A DNA stretch of 64,000 nt from an uncultured Roseibium sp. (GTDB lineage Bacteria; Pseudomonadota; Alphaproteobacteria; Rhizobiales; Stappiaceae): assembly GCF_963675985.1 (NCBI RefSeq), contig NZ_OY780958.1:1364001-1428000 (forward strand), written 5' to 3'. This document shows positions 8,688 through 16,607 of this stretch, one piece after another. Below the pieces are notes generated by a model. That model searched no databases. It had not been told where the DNA came from and worked only from the letters and a program-made list of their open reading frames with translations. Every line of letters begins with the position of its first letter. The first letter of the stretch is position 1. A program made the translations under genes and the position numbers.

Positions 8688-9272
8688 TTGATCATTTGTC
8701 TCTGCGTTCCGACGAAGGCTCAAAATGCTACGCAGACCGATCAGGACGCCGGAAACACGGAGGTCTTGTGGACCACGGAACCGGTGCGGGTGGATCGGAA
8801 AAACCAGAAACTGCCGCGCGCGCCCGACCGCCGGTTGAGTGAGCCCTTTCCCGATCATATCTACATTCCGAAAAGTGTCCGCGTGTCCGACAGCGCCACC
8901 TTTCAGGTCGATGATGACATATTCCGTTTGGCTTTTCTTGACCCGGTCCCACCACAAAAGGTGTGTAAAACGGTGGAGGGTCGCCGGTGGTCCTGCGGAT
9001 TACGGGCGCGGACGAATCTCAGGGCGATGATCGCCGGCAAGCAGATCAAGTGCAGGCATACCGGACAAACGGAGCAGGGAGTGCGCTTGGTCAATTGCGA
9101 GGTGCACTTTGGCGCCACTCTGGCCGAGGATTTGTTGAGGTCGGGATCGGCGATCATAAAACCGGATGCTCCCGCCGAACTGACAAAAGCGGCCACTGTT
9201 GGCGTTGAAACTCGCGCAGGTATCTGGGGCGATGCCGAGTTTCTGAATGCCAATGCGGGAGGAGGACCGTGA
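8688..9272 (+). CDS. Staphylococcal-nuclease-like (thermonuclease family) secreted protein
   Basis: A protein of about 194 residues whose middle resembles the SNase fold: FRLAFLDPV where nucleases have RLxGIDAPE, then GRRWSCGLRARTNLRAMIAG, KCRHTG, and LVNCEVHFGATLAEDLLRSG. Several active-site residues of true thermonucleases, notably the Glu after the Asp, are not where expected, so activity is doubtful. The only start in frame is a TTG inside what looks like a signal peptide (ICLCVPTKAQ). A better signal-peptide start (ATG at 8641) is in another frame, so the 5' end may carry a frameshift. The next small gene overlaps its stop. Confidence 0.6.
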   Translation: MIICLCVPTKAQNATQTDQDAGNTEVLWTTEPVRVDRKNQKLPRAPDRRLSEPFPDHIYIPKSVRVSDSATFQVDDDIFRLAFLDPVPPQKVCKTVEGRRWSCGLRARTNLRAMIAGKQIKCRHTGQTEQGVRLVNCEVHFGATLAEDLLRSGSAIIKPDAPAELTKAATVGVETRAGIWGDAEFLNANAGGGP

Positions 9273-9586
9273 ACGGGAAACGAAAGTTCACCAATTTCAG
9301 AAGTCTCTGCTTCGCCTCTGCAGTCTTTATTTCGACGGCCTTTGCCCCAGTTCCAGGTTCTGCCCAGGTGGATAATCGTCGGAATGAAGGCTGGCCTTAT
9401 GTCGAAGGTGTCCCGAACGCGCCGCGCTATGGTGATCGGCTGGACAATCGTCCGGGTTACCGTCCGGGGGATCAGAACGAGAACCGATATAATGTAACGC
9501 CTGGATACAGGCCCGGATACGCTCCCAACAGCAGCCCTGCTAATCCCTCAAGCAATTGCCCCGCTGACGATCAGCGTTGCCGATAG
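9269..9586 (+). CDS. Small secreted Asn/Pro/Gly-rich protein, function unknown
   Basis: A 105-residue product beginning at a GTG that overlaps the previous gene's stop by 4 bp, so it is probably coupled to it. The first 30 residues form a signal peptide (FASAVFISTAFAPVPGSAQ). The mature part is low-complexity with repeated short units of the type DRLDNRPGYRPGDQNENRY and PGYRPGYAP, and ends with two cysteines (CPADDQRC). I do not recognise a family. The composition suggests a disordered cell-surface or periplasmic protein. Confidence 0.6.
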   Translation: MNGKRKFTNFRSLCFASAVFISTAFAPVPGSAQVDNRRNEGWPYVEGVPNAPRYGDRLDNRPGYRPGDQNENRYNVTPGYRPGYAPNSSPANPSSNCPADDQRCR

Positions 9587-10208
9587 GGCCGTTTGCCGCG
9601 TTCACGACAACGCCAGCCCGCCGCGTGTATACTCAATCAAATTTCGATTTTATCTTCTGATTTGATCCTGTCGATCATTCCTTCGCGGGTTTTCGGGCTT
9701 TGAAAAGGCGCGAGAAGTGAAGTCAGTCCTTCCAAAATGCAATCTCAAAGACAGGTAATAGTTGCATTTTTCTAAGTAAAAATATTGCGACGTATGCATA
9801 GTTTGTTTGTAATTTTGGATTTTAACCTTATTTTTTGATTAATTTCTCGCCTTCAAGTCATTCGCTGTTATTTGGTTATATACTCTCATACGTTGCGGCA
9901 ATGAGTTGTTAACTGTGATGGGGTCCGATAGTGACGAGTACGGTCATGCCCCGGAACGTGGGAGATCGTTCTTTGCGGGGGAGGATTTAGACCGGGGAAA
10001 CAACAGCCGGGCAGCAGTCCGATATCCGCCTGACACAATTAGAAAAGCAAAGTGGATGGGAAGTCGTGGAAATGGACAGCAGTCGCTGTCCAGTCCAGTG
10101 ATTGCTGCACCTTAGGAAACAGGGTGGTCGGGTTCTTGAGAACGGGGCAGATCTCAGGATCCTGGATGCCAATGGAATGGGACGGCTTAGGCCGGGCGGG
10201 AAAACAGG
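9587..10208. other. Intergenic region, no gene seen
   Basis: About 620 bp without a supported gene. The stretch 9630-9900 is clearly more A+T-rich than its surroundings. A 69-codon frame at 9906-10115 has no ribosome binding site and no recognisable content. I see no tRNA, clear terminator or repeat here. Confidence 0.5.
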
Positions 10209-10910
10209 ATGTTTGTGGAGCAGACGGGTGAGGGAACACTGGAAATATCCAGCGCAATCTCGATCCTGCAGGCGAAGATAAAGAGTGCGGGGCTTCGTCT
10301 GAAGGAAAGTTCGGATTTCACCTTGTTCGAGGATACGATACGGGCGACCGAGGATCGCTATCTGATGGAGGATTTCTCCAGCAGGTTTTTCGATCTGCAT
10401 GGCGCCATGGCCTTCTGGATCGGTGCCTGGGACGAGAAGGGTGAGCCGGTTTCGGTGCAGGCCGCCAAGGTCGAGGATCTGAAGGATCGCAGCCTGGGCG
10501 AATTCTGGCAGCAGCAGCAGAGGCGGATGTTCGTCGATCCGGCCCCGAATGCGGAGCTCGGCGAGGAGCATGCGCATGACGCGTTCTACATGCGTGGCAG
10601 GATTGTCTATCACGGCAATCTCTGGCTGCGCCGGGATGCGCGCGGCAAGGGGCTGGCCGAGGCGTTGACCCAACTCGGCTTTCTGGTTTCGCTTTTGAAA
10701 TGGTCGCCGGATTATCTGTACGGCCTGATGGCTGCGAGAAGTGCCATGAAGGGGTTCGGGATCCGGGTGGGTTACCGGCGCTACGTACCTCGGGGAACCC
10801 ACTGGATCGTACCTCCGGTACATGTACGTCCGGATGACTGGCTGGTCTATTCGACGCGGAACGACCTGATCGGGCTTGCCCGGACTATTGTTGCTGAAGG
10901 TCTTGAATAA
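10209..10910 (+). CDS. GNAT-like N-acyltransferase fold protein, function unknown
   Basis: A 233-residue soluble protein. The segment GNLWLRRDARGKGLAEALTQ (about residues 137-156) fits the acetyl-CoA-binding motif A of the GNAT superfamily (RxxGxG/A following a beta strand), so an acyltransferase fold is likely; the rest is not recognised. The ATG is preceded by GGGAAAACAGG. Its 3' end overlaps the convergent PAS-like gene by 26 bp. The pairing of a GNAT-like and a small PAS-like protein tail to tail may be accidental. Confidence 0.5.
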   Translation: MFVEQTGEGTLEISSAISILQAKIKSAGLRLKESSDFTLFEDTIRATEDRYLMEDFSSRFFDLHGAMAFWIGAWDEKGEPVSVQAAKVEDLKDRSLGEFWQQQQRRMFVDPAPNAELGEEHAHDAFYMRGRIVYHGNLWLRRDARGKGLAEALTQLGFLVSLLKWSPDYLYGLMAARSAMKGFGIRVGYRRYVPRGTHWIVPPVHVRPDDWLVYSTRNDLIGLARTIVAEGLE

Positions 10911-11379
10911 CGCCGAAATAGGCGCAGAAACGCCGGTCGGAATGCGCGGACGGGCGTAGCGTCATGATCAGGCGTTCGAAGGCGATCTCGATCGTACCGC
11001 CTTCCAGGTGCAGGGCGGTGCGCGCGTAGCCATAGTAAGGCCGGCCGGACAGGGCGGCGCGGTAGCCTTCGGCGGAAGCGTATTCCAGATCCGGGTCGGG
11101 GGTTCTCAGTTCCTGTCCCTGCTGCATGGCCCATTCGTCTCCGAACAGGTTGCGCTGGCTGGACCTGCGCCCGACATAGAAGATAGGAGGCGGGCCGATG
11201 CCCTCAAGCTTGTCGGAGCACAGGCTCAGGTATGGCATGTGCTCGCGCAGGTTCTCGGTCACGAGGCCCGAGGAAGACATCATGCTTTCATAAAAGGCAG
11301 AGAGCTGCGGGTCGGCGAGGCCCTTGTCGATCGCCTCGGTACCCAGCTCGGTAAAAACTGGCCGCTTTGTGGTCAGCAA
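10885..11379 (-). CDS. Small PAS-like domain protein
   Basis: A 164-residue cytosolic protein of one domain. The centre (IGPPPIFYVGRRSSQRNLFGDEW) and the C-terminal strand pattern (YYGYARTALHLEGGTIEIAFERLIMTLR, here split across turns) resemble the short PAS_5/DUF1457-type PAS proteins found as single domains in alphaproteobacteria, which have no fused output domain. The assignment rests on pattern only. It converges with, and overlaps by 26 bp, the GNAT-like gene. Confidence 0.45.
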   Translation of the reverse strand: MLTTKRPVFTELGTEAIDKGLADPQLSAFYESMMSSSGLVTENLREHMPYLSLCSDKLEGIGPPPIFYVGRRSSQRNLFGDEWAMQQGQELRTPDPDLEYASAEGYRAALSGRPYYGYARTALHLEGGTIEIAFERLIMTLRPSAHSDRRFCAYFGVIQDLQQQ

Positions 11380-11416
11380 AATCGCACCGTTCCCTGACTT
11401 CGAGTAGTCGTGATTT

Positions 11417-11653
11417 TTACTCTTTCACGAATGCCTTAAGAAGGAGTTCAATAATACCGTAAAATTCTTCCCGGGTCTCATGAGGTAACTCATGCGCGCC
11501 GGCAACTTGATAGTCGAGTGTCAGGATCATGTCCCACATTTCGGTAAGATTATGACGGTCGACTTCGGCTTTCAGTTCCTTGAGCCGCCTGTCGCCAGGT
11601 TGGGCATGTTCGTGAAAATAGGCAGATTGCGGTATGAAGGGTGGTGTTTGCAT
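11417..11653 (-). CDS. Small hypothetical protein
   Basis: A 78-residue acidic, helix-prone protein lacking signal peptide or membrane segment (LKELKAEVDRHNLTEMWDMILTLDY). It lies 37 bp upstream of the PAS-like gene on the same strand and may be cotranscribed with it. I do not recognise the family. Between this gene and the next on the plus strand (11654-11942) there is a noncoding stretch that would hold both promoters. Confidence 0.5.
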   Translation of the reverse strand: MQTPPFIPQSAYFHEHAQPGDRRLKELKAEVDRHNLTEMWDMILTLDYQVAGAHELPHETREEFYGIIELLLKAFVKE

Positions 11654-11942
11654 TTTTTTCGAACACTCTCCGAAGGGTGCGTGCCCCGGATTCTTTGGGA
11701 TCCGGTTAGACGTCCTGCCGATCTAAAGCAGTGATAGCAATGGCATAAATTACCCTAAGTTGTATAGGGGCGAATGAAACTGATCCCCAATTACGGTTAA
11801 ACCGCCATTAAGTGAACACTGATCCGGAGGCTTGGTCCCGTCTTCTCCATCGGGTGTTGACACGGGGCCAAAAGAGGGGAAAAACCTTGGCTGTGGAAGC
11901 CGGTCCGGGGAAGCGGGCAGGCCCAGTTCGGGAACGATCAAA

Positions 11943-12248
11943 ATGCTCGCACGTATCTATCGGCCAGCTAAGACCGCCATGCAATCCGGAAAAGCCAAAA
12001 CCCATCGTTGGGTTCTTGACTATGAGCCGGAGACGGCTCGCTCGGTGGAGCCGCTTATGGGGTACACCTCGTCTTCGGACATGCGGCAGCAGATTCGCCT
12101 GTATTTCGAAACGCGGGAAGAGGCTGTCGCCTTTGCCCGGCGCAACGGCATCGCCTATCGTGTCGAGGAGCCGCGTGAGCGCAAGGTCAGAGGCGCTTCC
12201 TATTCCGACAATTTCAAGTTTAACCGACTTGCACCCTGGACCCACTAA
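11943..12248 (+). CDS. NADH:ubiquinone oxidoreductase NDUFS4-like accessory subunit (ETC complex I)
   Basis: A 101-residue protein matching the ETC_C1_NDUFA4/NDUFS4 family, an accessory subunit found on complex I of mitochondria and alphaproteobacteria. Characteristic stretches are RIYRPAKTAMQSGKAKTHRW, a middle WTSSSDM-like segment (GYTSSSDMRQQI), FETREEAVAFARRNGIAY, and the C-terminal YSDNFKFNRLAPWTH. I use the ATG at 11943 because family members begin MxARIYxP; the longer upstream frame is not conserved in character. It sits just before tRNA-Arg, the integration site of the large element. Confidence 0.88.
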   Translation: MLARIYRPAKTAMQSGKAKTHRWVLDYEPETARSVEPLMGYTSSSDMRQQIRLYFETREEAVAFARRNGIAYRVEEPRERKVRGASYSDNFKFNRLAPWTH

Positions 12249-12302
12249 GTCCGTATCCTAGGATCGGGCATGGCGCGAGTCGCCGGCCACATGGTCCAGT
12301 CA

Positions 12303-12379
12303 GGCCCCGTAGCTCAGCCGGATAGAGCACTCGCCTTCTAAGCGAATGGTCGCAGGTTCGAATCCTGCCGGGGTCGCCA
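12303..12379 (+). tRNA. tRNA-Arg (anticodon TCT), integration target
   Basis: A complete 77-nt tRNA: acceptor GGCCCCG/CGGGGTC, D arm GCTC/GAGC, anticodon loop CTTCTAA with anticodon TCT, T arm GGTTCGAATCC and encoded CCA. Its last 20 bases plus one more form the left copy of the 21-bp direct repeat that bounds the integrative element. The tRNA remains intact because the element end reconstitutes its 3' part. Confidence 0.95.
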
Positions 12380-12380
12380 A
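12360..12380 (+). repeat. attL: left 21-bp direct repeat
   Basis: Begins in the T arm of tRNA-Arg and ends one base past the CCA. It is identical over 21 bases to 36273-36293. The sequence diverges on both sides of each copy. Confidence 0.92.
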
Positions 12381-12391
12381 CCTTCTCTCTC

Positions 12392-12420
12392 ATGCCCTCC
12401 AATGCGAGGGCATTTTCTTT
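12392..12420 (+). terminator. Terminator just inside the left element end
   Basis: An 8-bp perfect stem ATGCCCTC / GAGGGCAT with a 6-nt loop is followed by TTTCTTT. It would stop transcription coming out of tRNA-Arg before it reaches the integrase region. Confidence 0.7.
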
Positions 12421-12460
12421 ATGTAAATCAGATACTTGCCCGCTTCGCTTGGTCTTGATC

Positions 12461-12490
12461 GTCTCATGTTGTCTCATATCGTCTCATGAT
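12461..12490 (+). repeat. Three phased GTCTCAT direct repeats
   Basis: The heptamer GTCTCAT begins at 12461, 12471 and 12481, exactly one helical turn apart. It is placed between attL and the integrase gene, where arm-type integrase or excisionase sites are found in other elements. Function is inferred. Confidence 0.55.
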
Positions 12491-12503
12491 ATCCCGTCGC
12501 TTT

Positions 12504-12553
12504 TGACGGTACATCTGACAGTCACTCCGGTATTGTCGCAAAATGTACCGTCA
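12504..12553. promoter_or_regulatory. Inverted TGACGGTACAT sites upstream of integrase
   Basis: TGACGGTACATCTGAC at 12504-12519 and the inverted ATGTACCGTCA at 12543-12553 face each other 18-68 bp before the integrase start. The same 16-mer recurs at 36195-36210, near attR. Location at both ends suggests integrase arm sites; binding by a repressor of int is an alternative. Confidence 0.55.
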
Positions 12554-12570
12554 AGACCGAGAGGACAAGC

Positions 12571-13773
12571 ATGGCGAAAAGAATCACCGACGCAGCGTTG
12601 CGAAAGGCGGATCCGGGAACCAAGTTCTACGAAGACAGCATGACGTTTGAGGCGAAGGACGGTGGCAGGGGTTACTTCCGTCTGAACTATCGCTTCCACG
12701 GCAAACGTAAGACCCTTTCCCTTGGGATATATCCAACCGTCTCATTGAGCGATGCGCGACGAAAGCGGGATGATGCAAAGCGCCTTCTCGCTGATGGCGT
12801 CGACCCGAGCGCAGAGCGTAAAGTCCAGCGAGATATGGGGCGACAAAACGCTGCCAACACCTTCGCGGGACTGTCAAAGGAATATCTGGAGCATCTGTCC
12901 AACACAGCGATTGCCGGCGGTACGCGCAAGCGTGGCAAGCGAACGTTGGATAAGGCAGATCAGTTGACCGCTCATGCGGCCAAGACGCTGAACCGGATGC
13001 CCCTTGTCGAGATCAAACCACTGACCATCCTGGAGAACGTGTTGCGTCCGCTTGAGGCAAAAGGCAAACTTGAGACGGCACGACGCACAAGGGCGTTCCT
13101 AGAGCGCATGTTTGACTACGCCGTGATCACTGGGCGAATTGACGCCAACCCAGCATCCCCTTTGAAGAACGCTATTGCGGCGCCGGTCAGCACCCCTAGA
13201 CCAGCGATAACGGACCCTGCTGAGGTCGGGGCGCTTGTGCGGGCGATCCGAAACTATGGGGGCAATAGAGAGACCGCTATCGGGTTGGAACTGCTCATGC
13301 TGACCGCTTTGCGACCTGGGGAACTTCGGCAATCGGAATGGTCATTCATATCGGGCGACATTTGGACTATTCCAACCGAGTTGACCAAAATGCGCCGTGA
13401 CCACCGAGTCCCATTGTCACGCCAGGCAATCGCCTTGCTCGATGAATTGCGCGAGTATACCGGACGAGGTTGCAGCGGATATCTGTTTCCTGCGGTCACC
13501 TCGACCAAGCGTCCCATGTCTGAGAACACACTCAACGGTGCGCTTGCGCGCCTTGGATATTCGAAAGATCAGGTGGTATCACACGGCATGCGATCCACGT
13601 TCTCGACCATATGTCACGAAAGCGGCGACTGGCGATCTGAAGTGGTCGAAGCATCGCTTGCGCACGTTGACGGGTCAATTAAGGGCATCTACCAACGTAG
13701 CGACTTTATGAGGGAACGCGCCGAATTAATGCAGTGGTACGCCGATAAATTGGACACGCTCGCCAGTGCCTAA
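12571..13773 (+). CDS. int: Tyrosine recombinase / integrase (P4-like)
   Basis: A 400-residue integrase of the P4/DUF4102 type. The N-terminal arm-binding domain (about residues 1-85) has the usual LNYRFHGKRKTLSLGIYPTV pattern. A SAM-like core-binding region follows (about 95-190). The catalytic domain has Arg in LTALRPGELRQSEW, Lys near TELTKMRRDHRVPLS, HGMR (His and Arg), a His in LAHVDG (box III) and the nucleophile Tyr in IKGIYQRSDF. It is the gene nearest to attL and reads away from the tRNA, the standard arrangement. The following small gene overlaps its 3' end by 8 bp. Confidence 0.95.
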   Translation: MAKRITDAALRKADPGTKFYEDSMTFEAKDGGRGYFRLNYRFHGKRKTLSLGIYPTVSLSDARRKRDDAKRLLADGVDPSAERKVQRDMGRQNAANTFAGLSKEYLEHLSNTAIAGGTRKRGKRTLDKADQLTAHAAKTLNRMPLVEIKPLTILENVLRPLEAKGKLETARRTRAFLERMFDYAVITGRIDANPASPLKNAIAAPVSTPRPAITDPAEVGALVRAIRNYGGNRETAIGLELLMLTALRPGELRQSEWSFISGDIWTIPTELTKMRRDHRVPLSRQAIALLDELREYTGRGCSGYLFPAVTSTKRPMSENTLNGALARLGYSKDQVVSHGMRSTFSTICHESGDWRSEVVEASLAHVDGSIKGIYQRSDFMRERAELMQWYADKLDTLASA

Positions 13774-14167
13774 GCTCGATCCGAAGACCGAAGATCTTGT
13801 GCGTAGGGCGCTGAATGACCTTCATCGTGTATTGCGTGACACAAAAGAGGGAAAGCAACCTGACACGTGGCCTCCAGATTCGGCAATACCCGTCAACCCG
13901 CCTCAGTCTGCAGCCTATACGATCCTAAAGACGCGCAAACTGAAACCCGCTGAGCGAATTGCGATCCTTGAGCGTTTCGCCGTTTCTATATTGCGCAACT
14001 TCAGTTCTCTCGGACTGAGGTATCGGCAATGTTGCCAGATAATCGCCGGTGTTACAGGTTGGTCAGTTCGCGAAACCGAGCGACAGATGGCGGCATTGCG
14101 GGAAGTCGATACTGAACTTGCTTCATACTATCTACAAGTTGTCAAGCGCGATGAAACAGTGAATTGA
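13766..14167 (+). CDS. Hypothetical protein downstream of integrase
   Basis: A 133-residue soluble, mostly helical protein starting at a GTG that overlaps the integrase stop by 8 bp, so translation may be coupled. The region around residues 75-115 (RYRQCCQIIAGVTGWSVRETERQMAALREV) looks like a helix-turn-helix, but I cannot place it in a family. Its location next to int is consistent with a control role, which is inference. Confidence 0.5.
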   Translation: MPKLDPKTEDLVRRALNDLHRVLRDTKEGKQPDTWPPDSAIPVNPPQSAAYTILKTRKLKPAERIAILERFAVSILRNFSSLGLRYRQCCQIIAGVTGWSVRETERQMAALREVDTELASYYLQVVKRDETVN

Positions 14168-14237
14168 TCGTCTGCAAAGTCTTCAGTCGATGCAGCACAT
14201 TCATCTCCAGTGAAACACATTTGCCGGGGACGACAAC

Positions 14238-14462
14238 ATGAGCACCGAAGCAGAACCGATCAATTCGCTTTTCATTATCAAGGAATACGAAGCACACCCA
14301 ACCAAAGTTCTTTACAGCGTCAAGGAAGCATCCATCGCACTGGGCGTTAGTGTTAGCAGCGTGTGGCGATTGCTTGCCGACGGCAAGTTGATCCGCAAGA
14401 AGATAAGGGGCAGGACAGTGATCCCGGCGGCATCGTTGAGAGCGTTTGCGGACGGACTCTAA
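14238..14462 (+). CDS. Excisionase-like / MerR-type HTH_17 DNA-binding protein
   Basis: A 74-residue protein with a winged helix typical of the excisionase (HTH_17) family: VLYSVKEASIALGVSVSSVWRLL, then the basic strand DGKLIRKKIRGRTVIPAASL. Such proteins bend DNA at att sites or regulate early genes in integrative elements. It lies in the integrase module on the same strand. One copy of the element's recurring motif starts at its last stop base. Confidence 0.75.
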   Translation: MSTEAEPINSLFIIKEYEAHPTKVLYSVKEASIALGVSVSSVWRLLADGKLIRKKIRGRTVIPAASLRAFADGL

Positions 14463-14538
14463 AATGACGGGTGTCAGAATTGCGATTGGGCGGGGGACGT
14501 GCGCGTCCGTTTACATGTCTTTTTCACCACGTCATTTT
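14462..14538. promoter_or_regulatory. Inverted pair of the recurring AATGACGGG motif
   Basis: AAATGACGGGTG at 14462-14473 (plus) and a variant AAAATGACGTGGTG at 14525-14538 (minus) face each other in the 81-bp gap between the convergent excisionase-like and NusG-like genes. These are copies 1 and 2 of a motif found nine times in the element. Confidence 0.6.
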
Positions 14539-14543
14539 GGCGC

Positions 14544-15227
14544 CTATGCAGGCACTTTGATCTTGAGCGTGGGACGCTGAGCGTTGATGCCTCGGTGCGC
14601 TGGGCGCTTCTCGCTCTCATACTGCCGAACGGGTTTTGCCTGGTGATTGCTCGCCGCATGCTTCGCTCGCTTCGCCCCCTCGGTATGCTTCGTTGGTACG
14701 CGTCTGCAATTGAGCGTGATTGTGTCGGCAGGGGTGAGGTCTTCACGTTGAAATTGATGCCGTATGACGTGCTCGGAATCGTCGTGGTTGTGGACCTTCG
14801 CGGCAACCGTGTGGTTCCCCAATCCGTCCACATCCTCGACAATCGCAAGGCGCGTCAGACCCGCCCACTCAACCAGCACGGCGGTCCCTCTCGGGAGGTT
14901 ACGTGCCCTGCCGATCCGATCCAATTCCCCGCTCTCTATCGCCTCTACAAGCGGATCAAAGTCCTCCTCGGTCACAACAATGGGCAACTGACCGATTGTA
15001 GCAAGGGCGTAGCAGGTGGTCGGACTGTCAATGATCAAGCGCGGCGCTATGTCGGTCGGCACGAACACGTAACCACTCAAGACCGCATATTCGATTTCCT
15101 CCCCGCTCTTGGTGTCTCGAACTGAGAACGGACAAAGCACCCGAGTATCGAAATGATCTTCCAACCAGTTTGCACATGCGAGTGTGTCAGCGCCGGTGCG
15201 CGTCCGGTAGGCGTAGTATTGCTGCAT
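14544..15227 (-). CDS. NusG/RfaH-like transcription antitermination paralogue
   Basis: A 227-residue protein. Residues 1-100 fit the NusG N-terminal domain: YYAYRTRTGADTLACANWL (the WYxLxTxPG strand), LCPFSVR, and YAVLSGYVFVPTD matching the PLFPGYVFV signature, then LPIVVTEEDFDPLVEAI. Residues 112-145 fit a KOW domain (LPRGTAVLVEWAGLTRLAIVED split at the turn). A basic tail of about 80 residues follows. Specialised NusG paralogues ride on RNA polymerase and let it read through terminators in long operons, recruited by a DNA element. I chose the ATG giving MQQYYAYR because NusG proteins begin directly with this strand. Its targets here are unknown. Confidence 0.72.
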   Translation of the reverse strand: MQQYYAYRTRTGADTLACANWLEDHFDTRVLCPFSVRDTKSGEEIEYAVLSGYVFVPTDIAPRLIIDSPTTCYALATIGQLPIVVTEEDFDPLVEAIESGELDRIGRARNLPRGTAVLVEWAGLTRLAIVEDVDGLGNHTVAAKVHNHDDSEHVIRHQFQREDLTPADTITLNCRRVPTKHTEGAKRAKHAASNHQAKPVRQYESEKRPAHRGINAQRPTLKIKVPA

Positions 15228-15654
15228 GTGAACATGTCCAATCGGGGGTGTGATCGTTGCGAAGATTACTTGAGGCGCTCGCCGAGGCGCAATATTTATA
15301 CAACAAAATGTTGCATTTGTCGATTGAACTACTTCCGGATACTTGAGGGCATTTTGTGAATATTGTGACGCCGTGCAACGCATTTTAAGGGCGCTCAGGG
15401 CGCCGCGAGCGCTTTGACGTAGGGAGGGGCGCCTCGCCCTCAAAACGCTTAACGTGCCCCCGTTTTGTCGTGGCGTGCGCATGGCGAGGGGGCAAACGAA
15501 AACCCCCGTATTGACGGACGTGACCCTGGGACGGAGTGGGCGGCTTAGTACTTGCCACCGGTGCGTAGGTATCCGGAAAAACCGCGCAGATAGGATTGCA
15601 GCCAATGCTGCACACGAGGCACTGTGAGGGGAATCAGTAAAAACAGGATCGGGA
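15228..15654. other. Intergenic region with GC-rich repeat copy A
   Basis: About 430 bp between divergent genes. The part 15385-15505 is very G+C-rich and resembles 22570-22720 (both contain ATTTTAAG, then a GGCGCC-rich segment, and end in GCGAGGGGG followed closely by CAAAC and CCCCC). No gene is supported here. Promoters of both flanking genes must lie in the A+T-richer part. Confidence 0.5.
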
Positions 15655-16323
15655 ATGCTTGATTCACCGGCAGTACGCCAACTGGAAGATGACATTCGGC
15701 GAGAATATGCGGCTCGTCTTGTACGTCACCCGGACAATGGGGACCTCGGTTGGCGGCTTCTGTACTCTCCTGCGCGTGTGCTGTCCGGAGCTAGGATTGC
15801 CTTTGTCGGCCTGAACCCCGGCGGGGCATCGGTCGATCCCACTCATGGGGTGTTTTCGTCGGAAAAAGGTTCTGCTTACTGCAAAGACGTGGAAGATTGG
15901 AAGACTAGCAGCGGATTGCAGGATCAGGTGCTTGCTCTTTTCAATCTACTTGACGTGCAGCCGGACGACGTGCTGGCCGGAAATCTAATCCCATTTCGCT
16001 CTCGCGACGAGGCCAGTCTTCCGGGCGAAAAAGAAGCATTCGTTTTTGGGAGAAATCTCTGGAAGCAGATCTTTCGGATGGCGCGGCCTTCCGTCGTGGT
16101 AACGATGGGGCAAACTGCAAATCGTGAAGTTTCACAACTGCTCGGCGTTGTGTCTGCCCAAAGATATGAGGTTGGGTGGGGGCGTTGCTGCGCTAGCCGT
16201 GGACAATTCGACGGTGGAGGAACCTGGATCGGCTTGCCTCATCTCTCTCGCTTCAAAATCATGAAGAGAAAGGCAAGTCGAGCAGCATTGGATGCATTGT
16301 TTGATGGCATCAGTGAGAAATAG
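15655..16323 (+). CDS. Uracil-DNA-glycosylase-like superfamily protein
   Basis: A 222-residue protein with the two signatures of the UDG fold: IAFVGLNPGGAS (motif A, about residues 48-59) and GLPHLSRF (motif B, near 192-199, with the HPS-type His), plus VVVTMGQTAN in between. UDG-like proteins remove modified bases or, in some mobile elements, act as nucleases or in defence. The catalytic Asp or Asn of active families is replaced by the LNPGG sequence, as in several uncharacterised families. It stands just upstream of the ApeA-like gene. Whether it repairs DNA or belongs to the defence cargo is open. Confidence 0.65.
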   Translation: MLDSPAVRQLEDDIRREYAARLVRHPDNGDLGWRLLYSPARVLSGARIAFVGLNPGGASVDPTHGVFSSEKGSAYCKDVEDWKTSSGLQDQVLALFNLLDVQPDDVLAGNLIPFRSRDEASLPGEKEAFVFGRNLWKQIFRMARPSVVVTMGQTANREVSQLLGVVSAQRYEVGWGRCCASRGQFDGGGTWIGLPHLSRFKIMKRKASRAALDALFDGISEK

Positions 16324-16607
16324 CGTTTGCCGGGAAGGATACAATTTCCTTTCTCCCGCCGACGCTGGTGCCCTTGGATGATTCGAGATCCGAGCGGCCA
16401 ATCGGTTTTGCGCACTAATTTCAGGCGTTTGCAGAATTTTGGCCCTATCTGTAAAGCCGCCGTTCGTTGCGTGACGAGTGAAGGTGAATAGAAGGCGGGG
16501 GAGCGGGCTTTTGCTGCGGTCGAAACGAATGACAGTTTCAGTACAGTCGTCAAGGCGTGCTAATAGTTGTGCTTATTGGTTCCGACCACACGGGAGGCTC
16601 GAAGCAA

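Noticed and set aside
9906..10115. 69-codon plus-strand frame before the GNAT-like gene
   Set aside because: No ribosome binding site, mixed composition and no recognisable motif.
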